A stretch of DNA of 42,837 nt from Alphaproteobacteria bacterium (GTDB lineage Bacteria > Pseudomonadota > Alphaproteobacteria > UBA2966), in contig JABILA010000001.1 in NCBI GenBank assembly GCA_018654745.1, positions 1 through 42,837 of the forward strand, given 5' to 3'. Positions 34,702 to 42,800 of the stretch are shown one piece after another. Numbering within the stretch: position 1 is the stretch's first letter; each line of letters opens with the position of its first letter. The notes beneath the pieces are model-generated. The model saw only the letters and a list, made by a program, of their open reading frames with translations. It was not told where the DNA came from and did not search any database. The position numbers and the translations under genes are program-made.

Positions 34702-35571
34702 TTATTCACTTGTTTGCGACTTACGTTCGATTTCCTGCCAATCGGCCAGACCAGTCAAATTCATAAAATGTTCCAGCGTTACAAAATCGTCGCTGTTTTC
34801 GATCAGGCAGTCATTTTTTAATTGCGCCAGTGTGATCTCCAGGGCCCGTGCAACACGTTTGATCAGGGTCGTGCCGTGGACGATCATGCGGAAACCCATT
34901 TCGTGTAATTCCTGATTACTGATGATGGGTGTCTGACCGCCAATCAGCATATTGCACATCTGAGGTACATCAAAAGCTGCTGCGATTGTCTCAAGCTCAT
35001 CGACACTCTGTGGCGCTTCAATAAATATGCCGTCAGCACCTGCCGCGATATATTTCTCACTGCGAGAAAGAGCGTCATCCAGTCCGTGGATGGCGCGGGC
35101 GTCTGTCCGGGCTATCAGGAAAAAATCCTTGTTCTCCCGTGCTTCAGCAGCGGCACGAATTTTGACGACCATTTCTTCGCAACTGACGACATCCTTGCCA
35201 GCGGCATGACCACATCGCTTGGGTGCAACCTGATCCTCAATAAAAATAGCTCCTGCCCCCATGGCTTCATAGGTGTGAATAGTATGAGCGACGTTTTTGA
35301 CATCACCATAGCCATGATCGCCATCAATCAATGCCGGAATGTTTGACGCCGCCATTATATCCCGCATGCCGGCTGCCATTTCGCCCAGACCGACCAGACC
35401 GATATCGGGCAAACCGTAGCGTGACCCAACCAGCGGAAAGCCACCAATGACATAGCCTTCAAAGCCCTGTTGTTCGATCAATTTTGCACTGAGGGCGTCA
35501 TAGGCCCCAGGCAAGACGAAGGGTCTGTCCTGGTTGACCAACTCTCGCCAGATGGATCTTTTTGCTTTCAA
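34702..35571 (-). CDS. Isocitrate lyase/PEP mutase family lyase, copy 1
   Basis: The 289-residue TIM-barrel protein has GDHGYGD (metal site), EDQVAPKRCGH with Cys120 as the catalytic cysteine, and FLIARTDARAIHG. The KRCGH motif indicates C-C lyase activity (methylisocitrate, dimethylmalate or related 2-substituted malates) rather than phosphonate mutase. The frame is open to an ATG at 35745, but the added 58 residues are an AT-rich, tyrosine-rich translation of what looks like promoter DNA. A TTG at 35571 behind AAGGG gives the normal family length and is preferred. It is divergent from the paralogue at 35933. Confidence 0.82.
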   Translation of the reverse strand: MKAKRSIWRELVNQDRPFVLPGAYDALSAKLIEQQGFEGYVIGGFPLVGSRYGLPDIGLVGLGEMAAGMRDIMAASNIPALIDGDHGYGDVKNVAHTIHTYEAMGAGAIFIEDQVAPKRCGHAAGKDVVSCEEMVVKIRAAAEARENKDFFLIARTDARAIHGLDDALSRSEKYIAAGADGIFIEAPQSVDELETIAAAFDVPQMCNMLIGGQTPIISNQELHEMGFRMIVHGTTLIKRVARALEITLAQLKNDCLIENSDDFVTLEHFMNLTGLADWQEIERKSQTSE

Positions 35572-35932
35572 AATACTGGCTACCCTTATTCTGATTGCGC
35601 CGAAGTTGACTAGATAAACTATATTAGTATACAAATATACTTTACGATATCCTCGAACTGATAACAACAGAGAATAAGCATAGTAACCAAACGAGTTTGT
35701 CAGATTGTTCGATGCGTAATCGGAATGTTGAGTTGAGTATTTCACCGCACATGAGCCATGGATGAAGCCCGCTGATATCGACTAAATGGGGAAATCTGAA
35801 ATTTCTGCTGGATAAAACCGGCGACCGTTCAAATCGTGTCCTCTTGAAAAATTTCTGTTTGGATTCCAGGAATTTCGGGGCAAGCTCCATGGCAGTGATT
35901 TAGTGTTAGACGCGATAGATACGGAAGCACAT
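35572..35932. other. 361-base divergent promoter region of the two lyase genes
   Basis: The region is AT-rich near 35610-35650, with TATACTAATATAG-like sequence on the minus strand that could be a promoter. It includes a GTATAC-centred palindrome at 35624-35635 and GTATA-CAAA-TATAC at 35627-35640. No gene is apparent. Confidence 0.5.
35624..35635. promoter_or_regulatory. GntR/FadR-like operator candidate
   Basis: TTAGTATACAAA is symmetric as TT-n-GTATAC-n-AA, similar to operators of FadR/VanR-type GntR regulators, which often control TRAP and organic-acid genes. It overlaps the likely promoter of the minus-strand lyase. No GntR gene is in the window. Confidence 0.4.
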
Positions 35933-36841
35933 ATGAAACGCACGACCCGCTTTAAAAACCTTATCAAGGATAAAAGGATACTATCGCTGCCGGGTATTCA
36001 CGATCCGTTGACGGCACGTATCGCCCAGCAAGTCGGTTTTGATGCCATCACTTGCGGCGGGTATTCGATCGCCGCTGCAATGCTCGGTGCGCCAGATGTG
36101 TCGGTACTCTCGGTGACCGAAATGGCGGATCATTATTCACGGATTTGCGATGCTGTCGATCTGCCGGTATTCGGCGACGGCGATACCGGCTTTGGCAATA
36201 TAACAAACACGGCCCGCACAGTACGCAGTTACGAACGCAGTGGCCTGGCCGGTATGTTTATCGAAGATCAGGTTTTCCCCAAACGTTGCGGCCACATGAC
36301 CGGCAAGGACGTCGTCCCTGTCGAAGAAATGATCGGCAAGTTGAAGTGTGCGCTGGACACCCGCGAAGACCCTGACTTTGTTATCATGGCACGCACCGAC
36401 GCCAACGCCGTTTACGGCATCGACAACGCCATCGAACGGGCGCAGATTTATCGAGAGGTCGGTGCAGACTTAATATTCGTCGAAGCGCCGATCAACATCA
36501 ATGAAATGCAGCGCATCTGCAATGAAGTCGATGGCCCCTGCCTGGCCAACAACATTGAAGGTGGCGCCAGTCCCGTTCTCTCGGCAGACAAACTGCAGGA
36601 CATTGGTTATGCCGTTTTTACCAATCCCGTGGCGTTGACACATGCAATTGCCCATATGAGCGTTGACATTCTCGGCACACTGAAACGCGATGGGACAACC
36701 GAGGCCGTAGCGGACAGAATTATGGATTTCAACGCCTTTCATGAAGTTGTCGGTCTGAAAGAAATCAGAGATGGAGAGAAATCCTATCAGGATTTCGCAG
36801 AAGATATTGCCAGTACGCGTACCAATCAAACGAACCTATGA
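35933..36841 (+). CDS. Isocitrate lyase/PEP mutase family lyase, copy 2
   Basis: The 302-residue TIM-barrel protein has the metal site GDGDTGFG (81-88), the catalytic loop EDQVFPKRCGH with Cys119, and FVIMARTDANAVYG. As in copy 1, KRCGH marks it as a C-C lyase such as methylisocitrate lyase, 2,3-dimethylmalate lyase or oxaloacetate-decarboxylase-like. GGAAG stands five bases before the ATG; a GTG ten codons upstream (35903) is less likely. It heads a plus-strand run with dctP (21 bases on), dctQ and dctM, so it probably degrades the acid the transporter imports. Confidence 0.83.
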   Translation: MKRTTRFKNLIKDKRILSLPGIHDPLTARIAQQVGFDAITCGGYSIAAAMLGAPDVSVLSVTEMADHYSRICDAVDLPVFGDGDTGFGNITNTARTVRSYERSGLAGMFIEDQVFPKRCGHMTGKDVVPVEEMIGKLKCALDTREDPDFVIMARTDANAVYGIDNAIERAQIYREVGADLIFVEAPININEMQRICNEVDGPCLANNIEGGASPVLSADKLQDIGYAVFTNPVALTHAIAHMSVDILGTLKRDGTTEAVADRIMDFNAFHEVVGLKEIRDGEKSYQDFAEDIASTRTNQTNL

Positions 36842-36862
36842 AAATGATGAGAGGATATGTAA

Positions 36863-37852
36863 ATGCTGTTTAAAACAATTGGATTCACCGTCGCAGCGTT
36901 AATGCTGGGATCGGTCACCGCCCAGGCTGCCAACGTCAAAATGCGGGTCAGCCATCAGTTACCTCCGAAGCACCATATTGCCAAGAAAATTGCCGATTGG
37001 GGTGCAGATATCGAGAAAAATTCCGGCGGTACCATCGACGTACAAATTTTCGGCTCTAACCAGTTATTTGGCGCCAAGCAAAACTTCCCGGCAGTCGCGA
37101 AAGGCGAAGCCGAAGCTGCGTTCTCGGTAAATTTCCAGTGGGGAAAGACCATTCCGGAAATGAACGTGACGGCTAAACCTTATTCCGTGACCGACATCAA
37201 TATCCTGCGCAACTGGCCGGGTTCCAAGCCAGCCACTTTCCTCGATAATTTGTTGCTCAAAAAAGGTGTCAAGAACGTCGTCTGGCTGTTCACCACGAAT
37301 ATGAGCGCCTTCACTTCCAAAGGAAGAGCCCTGATCACGCCGGCCGATTTCAAGGGTGTCAAAATCCGTGGCCTCGGCCCTATTGTCGATTCCGGTCTAA
37401 AGGCATTGGGCGCAGCACCTTCGGCAATGTCCGGTTCCAAGGTCTATCCGGCGCTGCAAACCGGCGTAATCGATGCCGGTTTGACCGATATTGCAGCCGC
37501 CTATTCGCGCAAATATTACGAGGTACAGGATCACGTAACGGTGTCGCCGCTGTTCAGCGTCTACTTCCATGGTTACCTGAATCCGAAATGGTATGACGCG
37601 CTGACTGCGGACCAGAAAGCTGCCATCGCAAAAGCCAGCGCAGCAGCAGCCAAAGCAGCCATGGACGCGACCGAAGAAGCGGCCGGCAAAGCGCCTGGTC
37701 AACTGCGTGAAAAAGGTATGAAAGTGCACATTCACACGGCATCAGAAATCGCCGCCATGAAGGCCTTGATGGAGCCAGCCTTTACCAAGTACTTCAACGA
37801 GGCAACCAAGGGTAAGGGGCAGGCATTGCTCGACATGATCAATGCAATGTAG
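36863..37852 (+). CDS. dctP: TRAP transporter solute receptor, DctP type
   Basis: The 329-residue periplasmic receptor has a signal peptide (about 1-22, ending TAQA). It then has the DctP fold, with GTIDVQIFGSNQLFG, the carboxylate-binding Arg169 in FKGVKIRGLG, and YPALQTGVIDAGLTD. The conserved arginine predicts an organic acid ligand. GAGAGGA precedes the ATG. It is the second gene of the lyase-dctPQM run. A very stable hairpin follows at the start of dctQ, which may raise its level relative to the membrane parts, since receptors are usually needed in excess. Confidence 0.9.
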   Translation: MLFKTIGFTVAALMLGSVTAQAANVKMRVSHQLPPKHHIAKKIADWGADIEKNSGGTIDVQIFGSNQLFGAKQNFPAVAKGEAEAAFSVNFQWGKTIPEMNVTAKPYSVTDINILRNWPGSKPATFLDNLLLKKGVKNVVWLFTTNMSAFTSKGRALITPADFKGVKIRGLGPIVDSGLKALGAAPSAMSGSKVYPALQTGVIDAGLTDIAAAYSRKYYEVQDHVTVSPLFSVYFHGYLNPKWYDALTADQKAAIAKASAAAAKAAMDATEEAAGKAPGQLREKGMKVHIHTASEIAAMKALMEPAFTKYFNEATKGKGQALLDMINAM

Positions 37853-37876
37853 TCAGCCTCTGGTGGTAAACACCAA

Positions 37877-38446
37877 ATGATTGAACGCGCGGTTCATGAC
37901 GCAAAAGCCCCCCCCGGGCCAACACCCGGGGGGGGCCATTTGGCGACACTGGAGGTCCTTAGCCGACGTATCGGCATTGTGGCCAATGGTTTTGCCGCGA
38001 TCTGTTGTTTCGGGCTTGGGGGCATCGTCGCCCATTCGGTGTTCATGCGCTATGTCCTCAACCAGCCCCAGACATGGGCCGATGAGTTGTCCGGATACGT
38101 TATGGTTTTGATGGTTATGCTGGGCGTCGCGGAAGCTTTCCGGCGCAATGACCATATCGGTATCGATCTGGTCACACAAAAGCTGGGCCCCCGCGCGAAG
38201 TACTTCACCGACTTGTGGAGCACGATCAGCGTCATCATCATTGCTGTGGTTTTGTTGGTAAGCAGCATCGAAATGGTCGAATTTTCCTATTCCGTCGGCT
38301 TGATTTCCGAAGGATATGTCGAAGTGGAGATGTGGATACCTCAGAGCGCAATCCCGATGGGCATGAGCCTTTTGATCATTGCCGCCGTCAACCGGCTACT
38401 TCAGCAATTGGTCGCCGGCCCCCCAACCACCATTTCGGCCAGGTAA
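37877..38446 (+). CDS. dctQ: TRAP transporter small membrane subunit, DctQ type
   Basis: The 189-residue protein has four transmembrane helices (about 32-54, 70-92, 108-131 and 152-175) with RYVLNQPQTWADELSGY, the conserved DctQ segment. The first 22 residues (KAPPGPTPGGGH) are encoded by a 12-base-pair GC hairpin and are not typical of the family, so translation might start later, for example at a TTG near 37939. It forms the membrane complex with DctM, driven by a Na+ gradient in known systems. dctM starts six bases after its stop. Confidence 0.87.
   Translation: MIERAVHDAKAPPGPTPGGGHLATLEVLSRRIGIVANGFAAICCFGLGGIVAHSVFMRYVLNQPQTWADELSGYVMVLMVMLGVAEAFRRNDHIGIDLVTQKLGPRAKYFTDLWSTISVIIIAVVLLVSSIEMVEFSYSVGLISEGYVEVEMWIPQSAIPMGMSLLIIAAVNRLLQQLVAGPPTTISAR
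37907..37936. terminator. Very stable GC hairpin at the dctP-dctQ junction
   Basis: GCCCCCCCCGGG (37907-37918) and its exact complement (37925-37936) form a perfect 12-base stem around the loop CCAACA. No T-run follows on the plus strand; four Ts follow on the minus strand. It may be a partial terminator, or an mRNA stability barrier protecting dctP. Confidence 0.5.
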
Positions 38447-38452
38447 TATTCA

Positions 38453-39739
38453 ATGCTTCTGGCGCTTATTCTCGTTGTTTTGATTATTCTTCTTTTGAGC
38501 GGTCTGCCGATCTTCGCCGGACTTGGTTTGATGTCGATGGCTTTGTTGCTGATTTTCGAAGGCCAAATCGGCAGCCTGGGTGAAATCGTCTTTGCCAAAC
38601 TGAATATTTATTTACTCGTCGCTGTGCCGCTGTTCGCCCTGATGGCTCACATCATGGTGAAGTCACGCGTGATCGATGATTTGTACAAAGCCGCCCATAC
38701 ACTGGTTCGGCACTTGCCTGGTGGATTGGGCGTTGCGACAGTGCTGTCATGTACGATATTCGCCGCAATTTCGGGCTCCTCGGTCGCGACAGCTTTGACC
38801 ATAGGCACCAGCGCCATGCCGCAAATGCGGCGATATGGTTATCGTTCGCAGGAAATCTACGGCGTCATCGCAGCAGGTGGTACGCTCGGCATTCTCATAC
38901 CGCCATCAGGCCCAATGATTCTCTACGCTATTGTTTCGGGAACCTCCATTGGAGCACTGTTCATTGGTGGCATTATTCCGGGATTGATTATCGCTGGGTT
39001 GTTCGCGGCGTACAGCGTATTCAGCGCACGCTGGCAGCCTGATTTGACAAGCGAGCCACGTGCCTCGATGTCGGAAATTCTGCACACGCTGCAAAAAGCG
39101 TTTTGGGCGCTTATTCTCCCGCCTGTCGTTCTCGGCGGCATGTATTTCGGTGTTTTCACAGCGACCGAAGGGGCGGCCATCGGCACCGTAATGAGTATCC
39201 TGATCACAACACTGATCTACCGTGATCTGACGCTCAAGGATCTTTTTGAAGCCGCCTATGATGCGACACGCATGTCGGCAATGCTATTCATGCTGATCGC
39301 TGCGGCGGCAATGTTCAGTCATGCCTTGACTATTATGCGTTTACCAAACGATCTGGTTGAATGGGTCGTCGGAAACGATGTCAATCAGTTAGTCTTCATT
39401 CTCGCTGTAATGGCACTGATCGTTGTCCTGGGTATGTTCCTGGAGACGATTGCGATTATTCTGATCACAACTCCCATCGTTATGCCAGCCCTGATCGCCT
39501 ATGACATCAACCCGGTCTGGTACGGTATTTTGTTGATGATCAATCTGGAAATGGCGCTGATCACACCGCCGGTTGGGCTCAATCTCTTTGTTATCAAAGG
39601 TATTGCGCAAGCACCCCTGGGCGAGGTCATTCGAGGAGCCTTGCCATATGTTCTTTTGATGATGATCGGGCTCTTCATCGTGCTTGCATTTCCGCAAGTT
39701 ACGCTCTGGTTGCCGTCGACTATGGGATATGGGCGTTGA
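38453..39739 (+). CDS. dctM: TRAP transporter large membrane subunit, DctM type
   Basis: The 428-residue, 12-helix transport subunit begins LLALILVVLIILLLSGLPIF and has GGLGVATVLSCTIFAAISGSS, GTLGILIPPSGPMILYA and MALITPPVGLNLFVIKG, the conserved DctM segments including both hairpin loops. With DctP and DctQ it makes a complete tripartite uptake system. Expected substrates are carboxylates; the lyase upstream suggests a branched or substituted malate-like acid. Confidence 0.92.
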   Translation: MLLALILVVLIILLLSGLPIFAGLGLMSMALLLIFEGQIGSLGEIVFAKLNIYLLVAVPLFALMAHIMVKSRVIDDLYKAAHTLVRHLPGGLGVATVLSCTIFAAISGSSVATALTIGTSAMPQMRRYGYRSQEIYGVIAAGGTLGILIPPSGPMILYAIVSGTSIGALFIGGIIPGLIIAGLFAAYSVFSARWQPDLTSEPRASMSEILHTLQKAFWALILPPVVLGGMYFGVFTATEGAAIGTVMSILITTLIYRDLTLKDLFEAAYDATRMSAMLFMLIAAAAMFSHALTIMRLPNDLVEWVVGNDVNQLVFILAVMALIVVLGMFLETIAIILITTPIVMPALIAYDINPVWYGILLMINLEMALITPPVGLNLFVIKGIAQAPLGEVIRGALPYVLLMMIGLFIVLAFPQVTLWLPSTMGYGR

Positions 39740-39844
39740 CTTTAGGCCGATAGGCAAAACACGCGTTGAACCATCTCCGCCCGAAACTCACACCAGCTTG
39801 TTTCCAAATCTTCCTTCCAGTGAGATTTGATATTACGCTCAGGC

Positions 39845-39920
39845 GCCGCTTGCGGCTTTGCCGTCAATGGGCGTGGTTAGCTGTTCGGTATGTGCTGTAG
39901 TGGAGTTATTCTCCACAACT
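39845..39920 (+). terminator. Hairpins after dctM, possible terminator
   Basis: Two stems follow the TRAP operon: GCCGC-TT-GCGGC with a short TTT (39845-39860), and GTGGAG-TTATT-CTCCAC followed by AACTTTT (39900-39922). Either could end the operon before the convergent EttA gene; neither has a long T-run. Confidence 0.35.
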
Positions 39921-39946
39921 TTTCAAGGTTGGTTCACCCCCACCCA

Positions 39947-41626
39947 TCAACGCGACAACGGCTTGTACTTCAACCGGTGCGGCTCGGTGGCGTCTGAACC
40001 CAGGCGGCGTTTTTTGTCTTCTTCGTAGGCTTCGAAATTGCCTTCGAACCATTCGACGTGGCTGTCGCCTTCGAAGGCCAGAATGTGGTTGGCGATTTTA
40101 TCGAGGAACCAGCGATCGTGGCTAACGACCATGACGCAGCCGGCGAAGTTCAGCAAAGCTTCTTCGAGGGCGCGCAGGGTGTCGACGTCGAGATCGTTTG
40201 TGGGCTCATCGAGGATCAGGAAGTTTGAGCCGGATTTCAGCATCTTGGCGAGGTGCACGCGGTTGCGTTCACCGCCCGAGAGTTGGCCAACTTTCTTTTG
40301 CTGGTCAGAGCCCTTGAAGTTGAAGCTGCCGACATAGGCGCGACTAGGGACTTTGCGTTTGCCCAGTTCAATTTCATCCTGGCCGTCGGCGATTTCTTCC
40401 CAGACGTTTTTATTGTCATCCAGGCTATCCCGGCTCTGGTCGACATAACCCAGGTGCACGGTTTCGCCCAGTTTGACGCTGCCCGAGTCCGGGGTTTCCG
40501 CACCCGTCACCATTTTCAGGAAGGTAGTTTTACCGGCACCGTTGGCACCGATGATGCCGACAATAGCACCAGGCGGCATACGAAAGCTGAGACCTTCAAT
40601 CAGTAACTCCTCACCAAAGCCCTTGGCCAGGTCTTCCACATCCAGCACCAGAGAACCCAGGCGTTCGCCAATGGGAATGGTGATCTGGTTGGTGGTGACG
40701 TGGGCATCATTGCTTTGGGCCAGCAGTTCTTCATAGGCACTGACGCGGGCCTTTGATTTGGCTTGCCGCGCGCGCGGGCTTTGCTGGATCCACTCCAGTT
40801 CGTCTGCCAGCGATTTCTGACGGGTTTCTTCCTGTTTACCTTCCAGAGCCAGGCGTTTTTGCTTTTGCACCAGCCAGCCGGAATAATTGCCTTCGTAGGG
40901 AATGCCGCGTCCGCGATCCAGTTCAAGAATCCAGCCAGCGACGTTATCGAGGAAATAGCGATCGTGGGTCACGGCGACAACGGTACCTGTATATTCTTCC
41001 AGGAAGCGTTCCAGCCAGGCGACAGATTCCGCATCGAGGTGGTTGGTCGGCTCATCCAGCAACAACATATCCGGATGATCCAACAGCAACTGACACAGGG
41101 CCACACGGCGGCGTTCACCACCGGAAAGCGTCGTCACATCGGCGTCACCTGGTGGACAGCGCAAGGCGTCCATGGCGATCTCGATGGTGCGATCCAGGTC
41201 CCATGCGTTGACGGCATCAATCTTTTCCTGCAGCTCGCCTTGTTCTTCGATCAGGGCATTCATCTGGTCGTCGTCCATAGGCTCGGCAAAGGCCATTGAG
41301 ATTTCCTCGAAGCGCACCAACAGGGCCTTGGTTTCTCCGACACCCATGGTGATGTTTTCCAGCACGGTTTTATCCGCGTCCAGCTCAGGCTCCTGAGACA
41401 GATAGCCAACCTTGATGCCATCCGCAGGCCAGGCTTCACCGTTGAATTCTGTATCCAGGCCCGCCATAATTTTCATCAGGGTGGATTTACCGGAACCGTT
41501 CAGACCCAGCACACCAATCTTGGCACCCGGTAAAAATGACAGGTGAATATCCTTGAGAACTTCGCGTCCACCTGGCCATGTCTTGGACAGGCCCTTCATG
41601 GTGTAAATGTACTGATATGATGCCAT
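39947..41626 (-). CDS. ettA: Energy-dependent translational throttle protein EttA (ABC-F)
   Basis: The 559-residue cytoplasmic ABC-F ATPase has two nucleotide-binding domains: Walker [10 protein letters not shown] (about 42) and GANGAGKTT (about 360), signatures [15 protein letters not shown] and [15 protein letters not shown], and Walker [12 protein letters not shown] and [12 protein letters not shown] charged linker lies between them (about 245-325, [20 protein letters not shown]), and the arm in domain 1 is characteristic of EttA. It binds the ribosomal E site and regulates entry to elongation according to ATP/ADP. Length and order match E. coli EttA. It is a single gene. Confidence 0.95.
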   Translation of the reverse strand: MASYQYIYTMKGLSKTWPGGREVLKDIHLSFLPGAKIGVLGLNGSGKSTLMKIMAGLDTEFNGEAWPADGIKVGYLSQEPELDADKTVLENITMGVGETKALLVRFEEISMAFAEPMDDDQMNALIEEQGELQEKIDAVNAWDLDRTIEIAMDALRCPPGDADVTTLSGGERRRVALCQLLLDHPDMLLLDEPTNHLDAESVAWLERFLEEYTGTVVAVTHDRYFLDNVAGWILELDRGRGIPYEGNYSGWLVQKQKRLALEGKQEETRQKSLADELEWIQQSPRARQAKSKARVSAYEELLAQSNDAHVTTNQITIPIGERLGSLVLDVEDLAKGFGEELLIEGLSFRMPPGAIVGIIGANGAGKTTFLKMVTGAETPDSGSVKLGETVHLGYVDQSRDSLDDNKNVWEEIADGQDEIELGKRKVPSRAYVGSFNFKGSDQQKKVGQLSGGERNRVHLAKMLKSGSNFLILDEPTNDLDVDTLRALEEALLNFAGCVMVVSHDRWFLDKIANHILAFEGDSHVEWFEGNFEAYEEDKKRRLGSDATEPHRLKYKPLSR

Positions 41627-41893
41627 GTTATTGATTTTCCACTATTTATTTTCACTCAATACACGTGTAACAGATATGTAACACTTTTGCTGCTCAACTC
41701 AGATTGATTTTCTCCCAGCACAAAAACTCTGCTGGCTCTGGTTAGGGACTATATACATCAAATCAATCGGAAATACACACGCCTATCAGTCCTTAACAAA
41801 CCTGCTGAAACCGTTGGCATGCTTGGCGATTGAATCAAGCTTACAAACTCATTGCGAACGGTTCGTTCTCCAATGACAACAATCAGTCAGGTA

Positions 41894-42568
41894 TTAGGCT
41901 TTCAACTTCTCAAGCAATGACCTGACATCTTCATCTACACGGGCTTCCTTGTCGAAGTTGAAATCTCCAACTTCATTCAAGCGACCATTATGAATGAATT
42001 CCCATATCACTTCCGAAATCTGGAACAGGAAGCAAAGCATATCTTCTATCTGGCCGATGTTTGTTTTCTCAAATAGATCGTCTTTGCTTTCAAAGGTGTC
42101 TCTATCCATATGCGCCATCAGCTTGTTGCGAATAGGCTTATATACATCAGTATAGGTTTCTTCGTAGCCCGATAACCAATCCTTCAATCCAATGAAATCG
42201 TCTTCCTTCGGCTGATAGGATTTTTCAACATATCCATCTATCCATTTGCCGCCATCTGAATCACCTAGCTTGCGTTCCCTCAAGGCCTCTTTACTGAACT
42301 GGTCGATGTTTACGATGCAATAATCAATGAGCGATTGGACTGAATACGACCTTGAATCAGTGTCGAATATTCTGCCAAGTGTGATCAAGAATGTTGTTTG
42401 TAGAGAATGCTGAATAATTTTCCAGCTTAGAGCATTTGAGTTCAGTGCCCGAAATATCTTTTTGTCGCCAGCGGCGATGTTGTTAATACATTTCCATGTG
42501 AAGAACGCGACTGATGCAACGTGAACTTCGTCTGCAAAAACTTTCAGTTCCTTTTCTATATCATCCAT
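41894..42568 (-). CDS. AbiU2/HEPN-like protein
   Basis: The 224-residue, mostly helical soluble protein has RNKLMAH at residues 147-153, the Rx4-6H motif of HEPN domains, within VYKPIRNKLMAHMDRDTF. It also has ALNSNALSWKIIQHSLQTTFLITLGRIFD near residue 41, a pattern seen in AbiU2-like proteins. HEPN proteins of this type are often RNases in abortive-infection or toxin-antitoxin systems, though some are only scaffolds. Its codon usage looks more AT-rich than that of its neighbours. It lies next to an IS256-like element, consistent with acquired defence DNA. No strong ribosome-binding site is seen. Confidence 0.6.
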   Translation of the reverse strand: MDDIEKELKVFADEVHVASVAFFTWKCINNIAAGDKKIFRALNSNALSWKIIQHSLQTTFLITLGRIFDTDSRSYSVQSLIDYCIVNIDQFSKEALRERKLGDSDGGKWIDGYVEKSYQPKEDDFIGLKDWLSGYEETYTDVYKPIRNKLMAHMDRDTFESKDDLFEKTNIGQIEDMLCFLFQISEVIWEFIHNGRLNEVGDFNFDKEARVDEDVRSLLEKLKA

Positions 42569-42599
42569 GTTTGCACCGCTTGCTGATCACCATTCAAAC

Positions 42600-42770
42600 C
42601 TACCCCCTAACAGCCTCACGTCGCTTGTTGATAGCGTCTAAACAAGCGTTCAGAACTTTGGCCTGATGAACCATTGGCGAAGGCATCACCCGTGTACGAG
42701 CTATAACCGAATCTGGTGTTTGAGCGTTTGAAAGAAAGCGGCGTATCTGGTTGATTTGTTGTTGCAACAC
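42600..42770 (-). CDS. Possible 56-residue protein upstream of the AbiU2/HEPN-like gene
   Basis: A frame from GTG 42770 to TAG 42600 encodes QQQINQIRRFLSNAQ, followed by SVIARTRVMPSPMVHQAK and CLDAINKRREAVRG. Its stop is 31 bases before the HEPN-like ATG. The composition looks protein-like, but there is no family match in memory and no clear ribosome-binding site. It could be a small partner (antitoxin-like) or the tail of a gene cut by the IS256 element; ATGs at 42686 and 42674 are other starts. Confidence 0.3.
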   Translation of the reverse strand: MLQQQINQIRRFLSNAQTPDSVIARTRVMPSPMVHQAKVLNACLDAINKRREAVRG

Positions 42771-42797
42771 ATCAAACCAACTTTATGGAGATACGCC
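42740..42797. repeat. Long inverted repeat in front of the IS256-like transposase
   Basis: GGCGTATCT (42740-42748) pairs exactly with AGATACGCC (42789-42797). Inside, GGTTGAT pairs imperfectly with ATCAAACC, and TGTTGCAACA forms the tip. The right arm includes part of GGAG (42787-42790), the transposase ribosome-binding site, so the fold would hide it. Confidence 0.65.
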
Positions 42798-42800
42798 ACC

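Noticed and set aside
40038..41396. Several plus-strand open frames opposite EttA
   Set aside because: They are antisense shadows of a highly conserved gene, with no start signals and no domain.
41715..41735. CCAGCA/TGCTGG hairpin as terminator of the HEPN-like gene
   Set aside because: Six-base stem with no T-run on the minus strand; more than 150 bases from the stop.
42740..42797. Hairpin as a CRISPR or toxin regulatory repeat
   Set aside because: Only one copy is present and it directly precedes a transposase start, so an IS-associated role is simpler.
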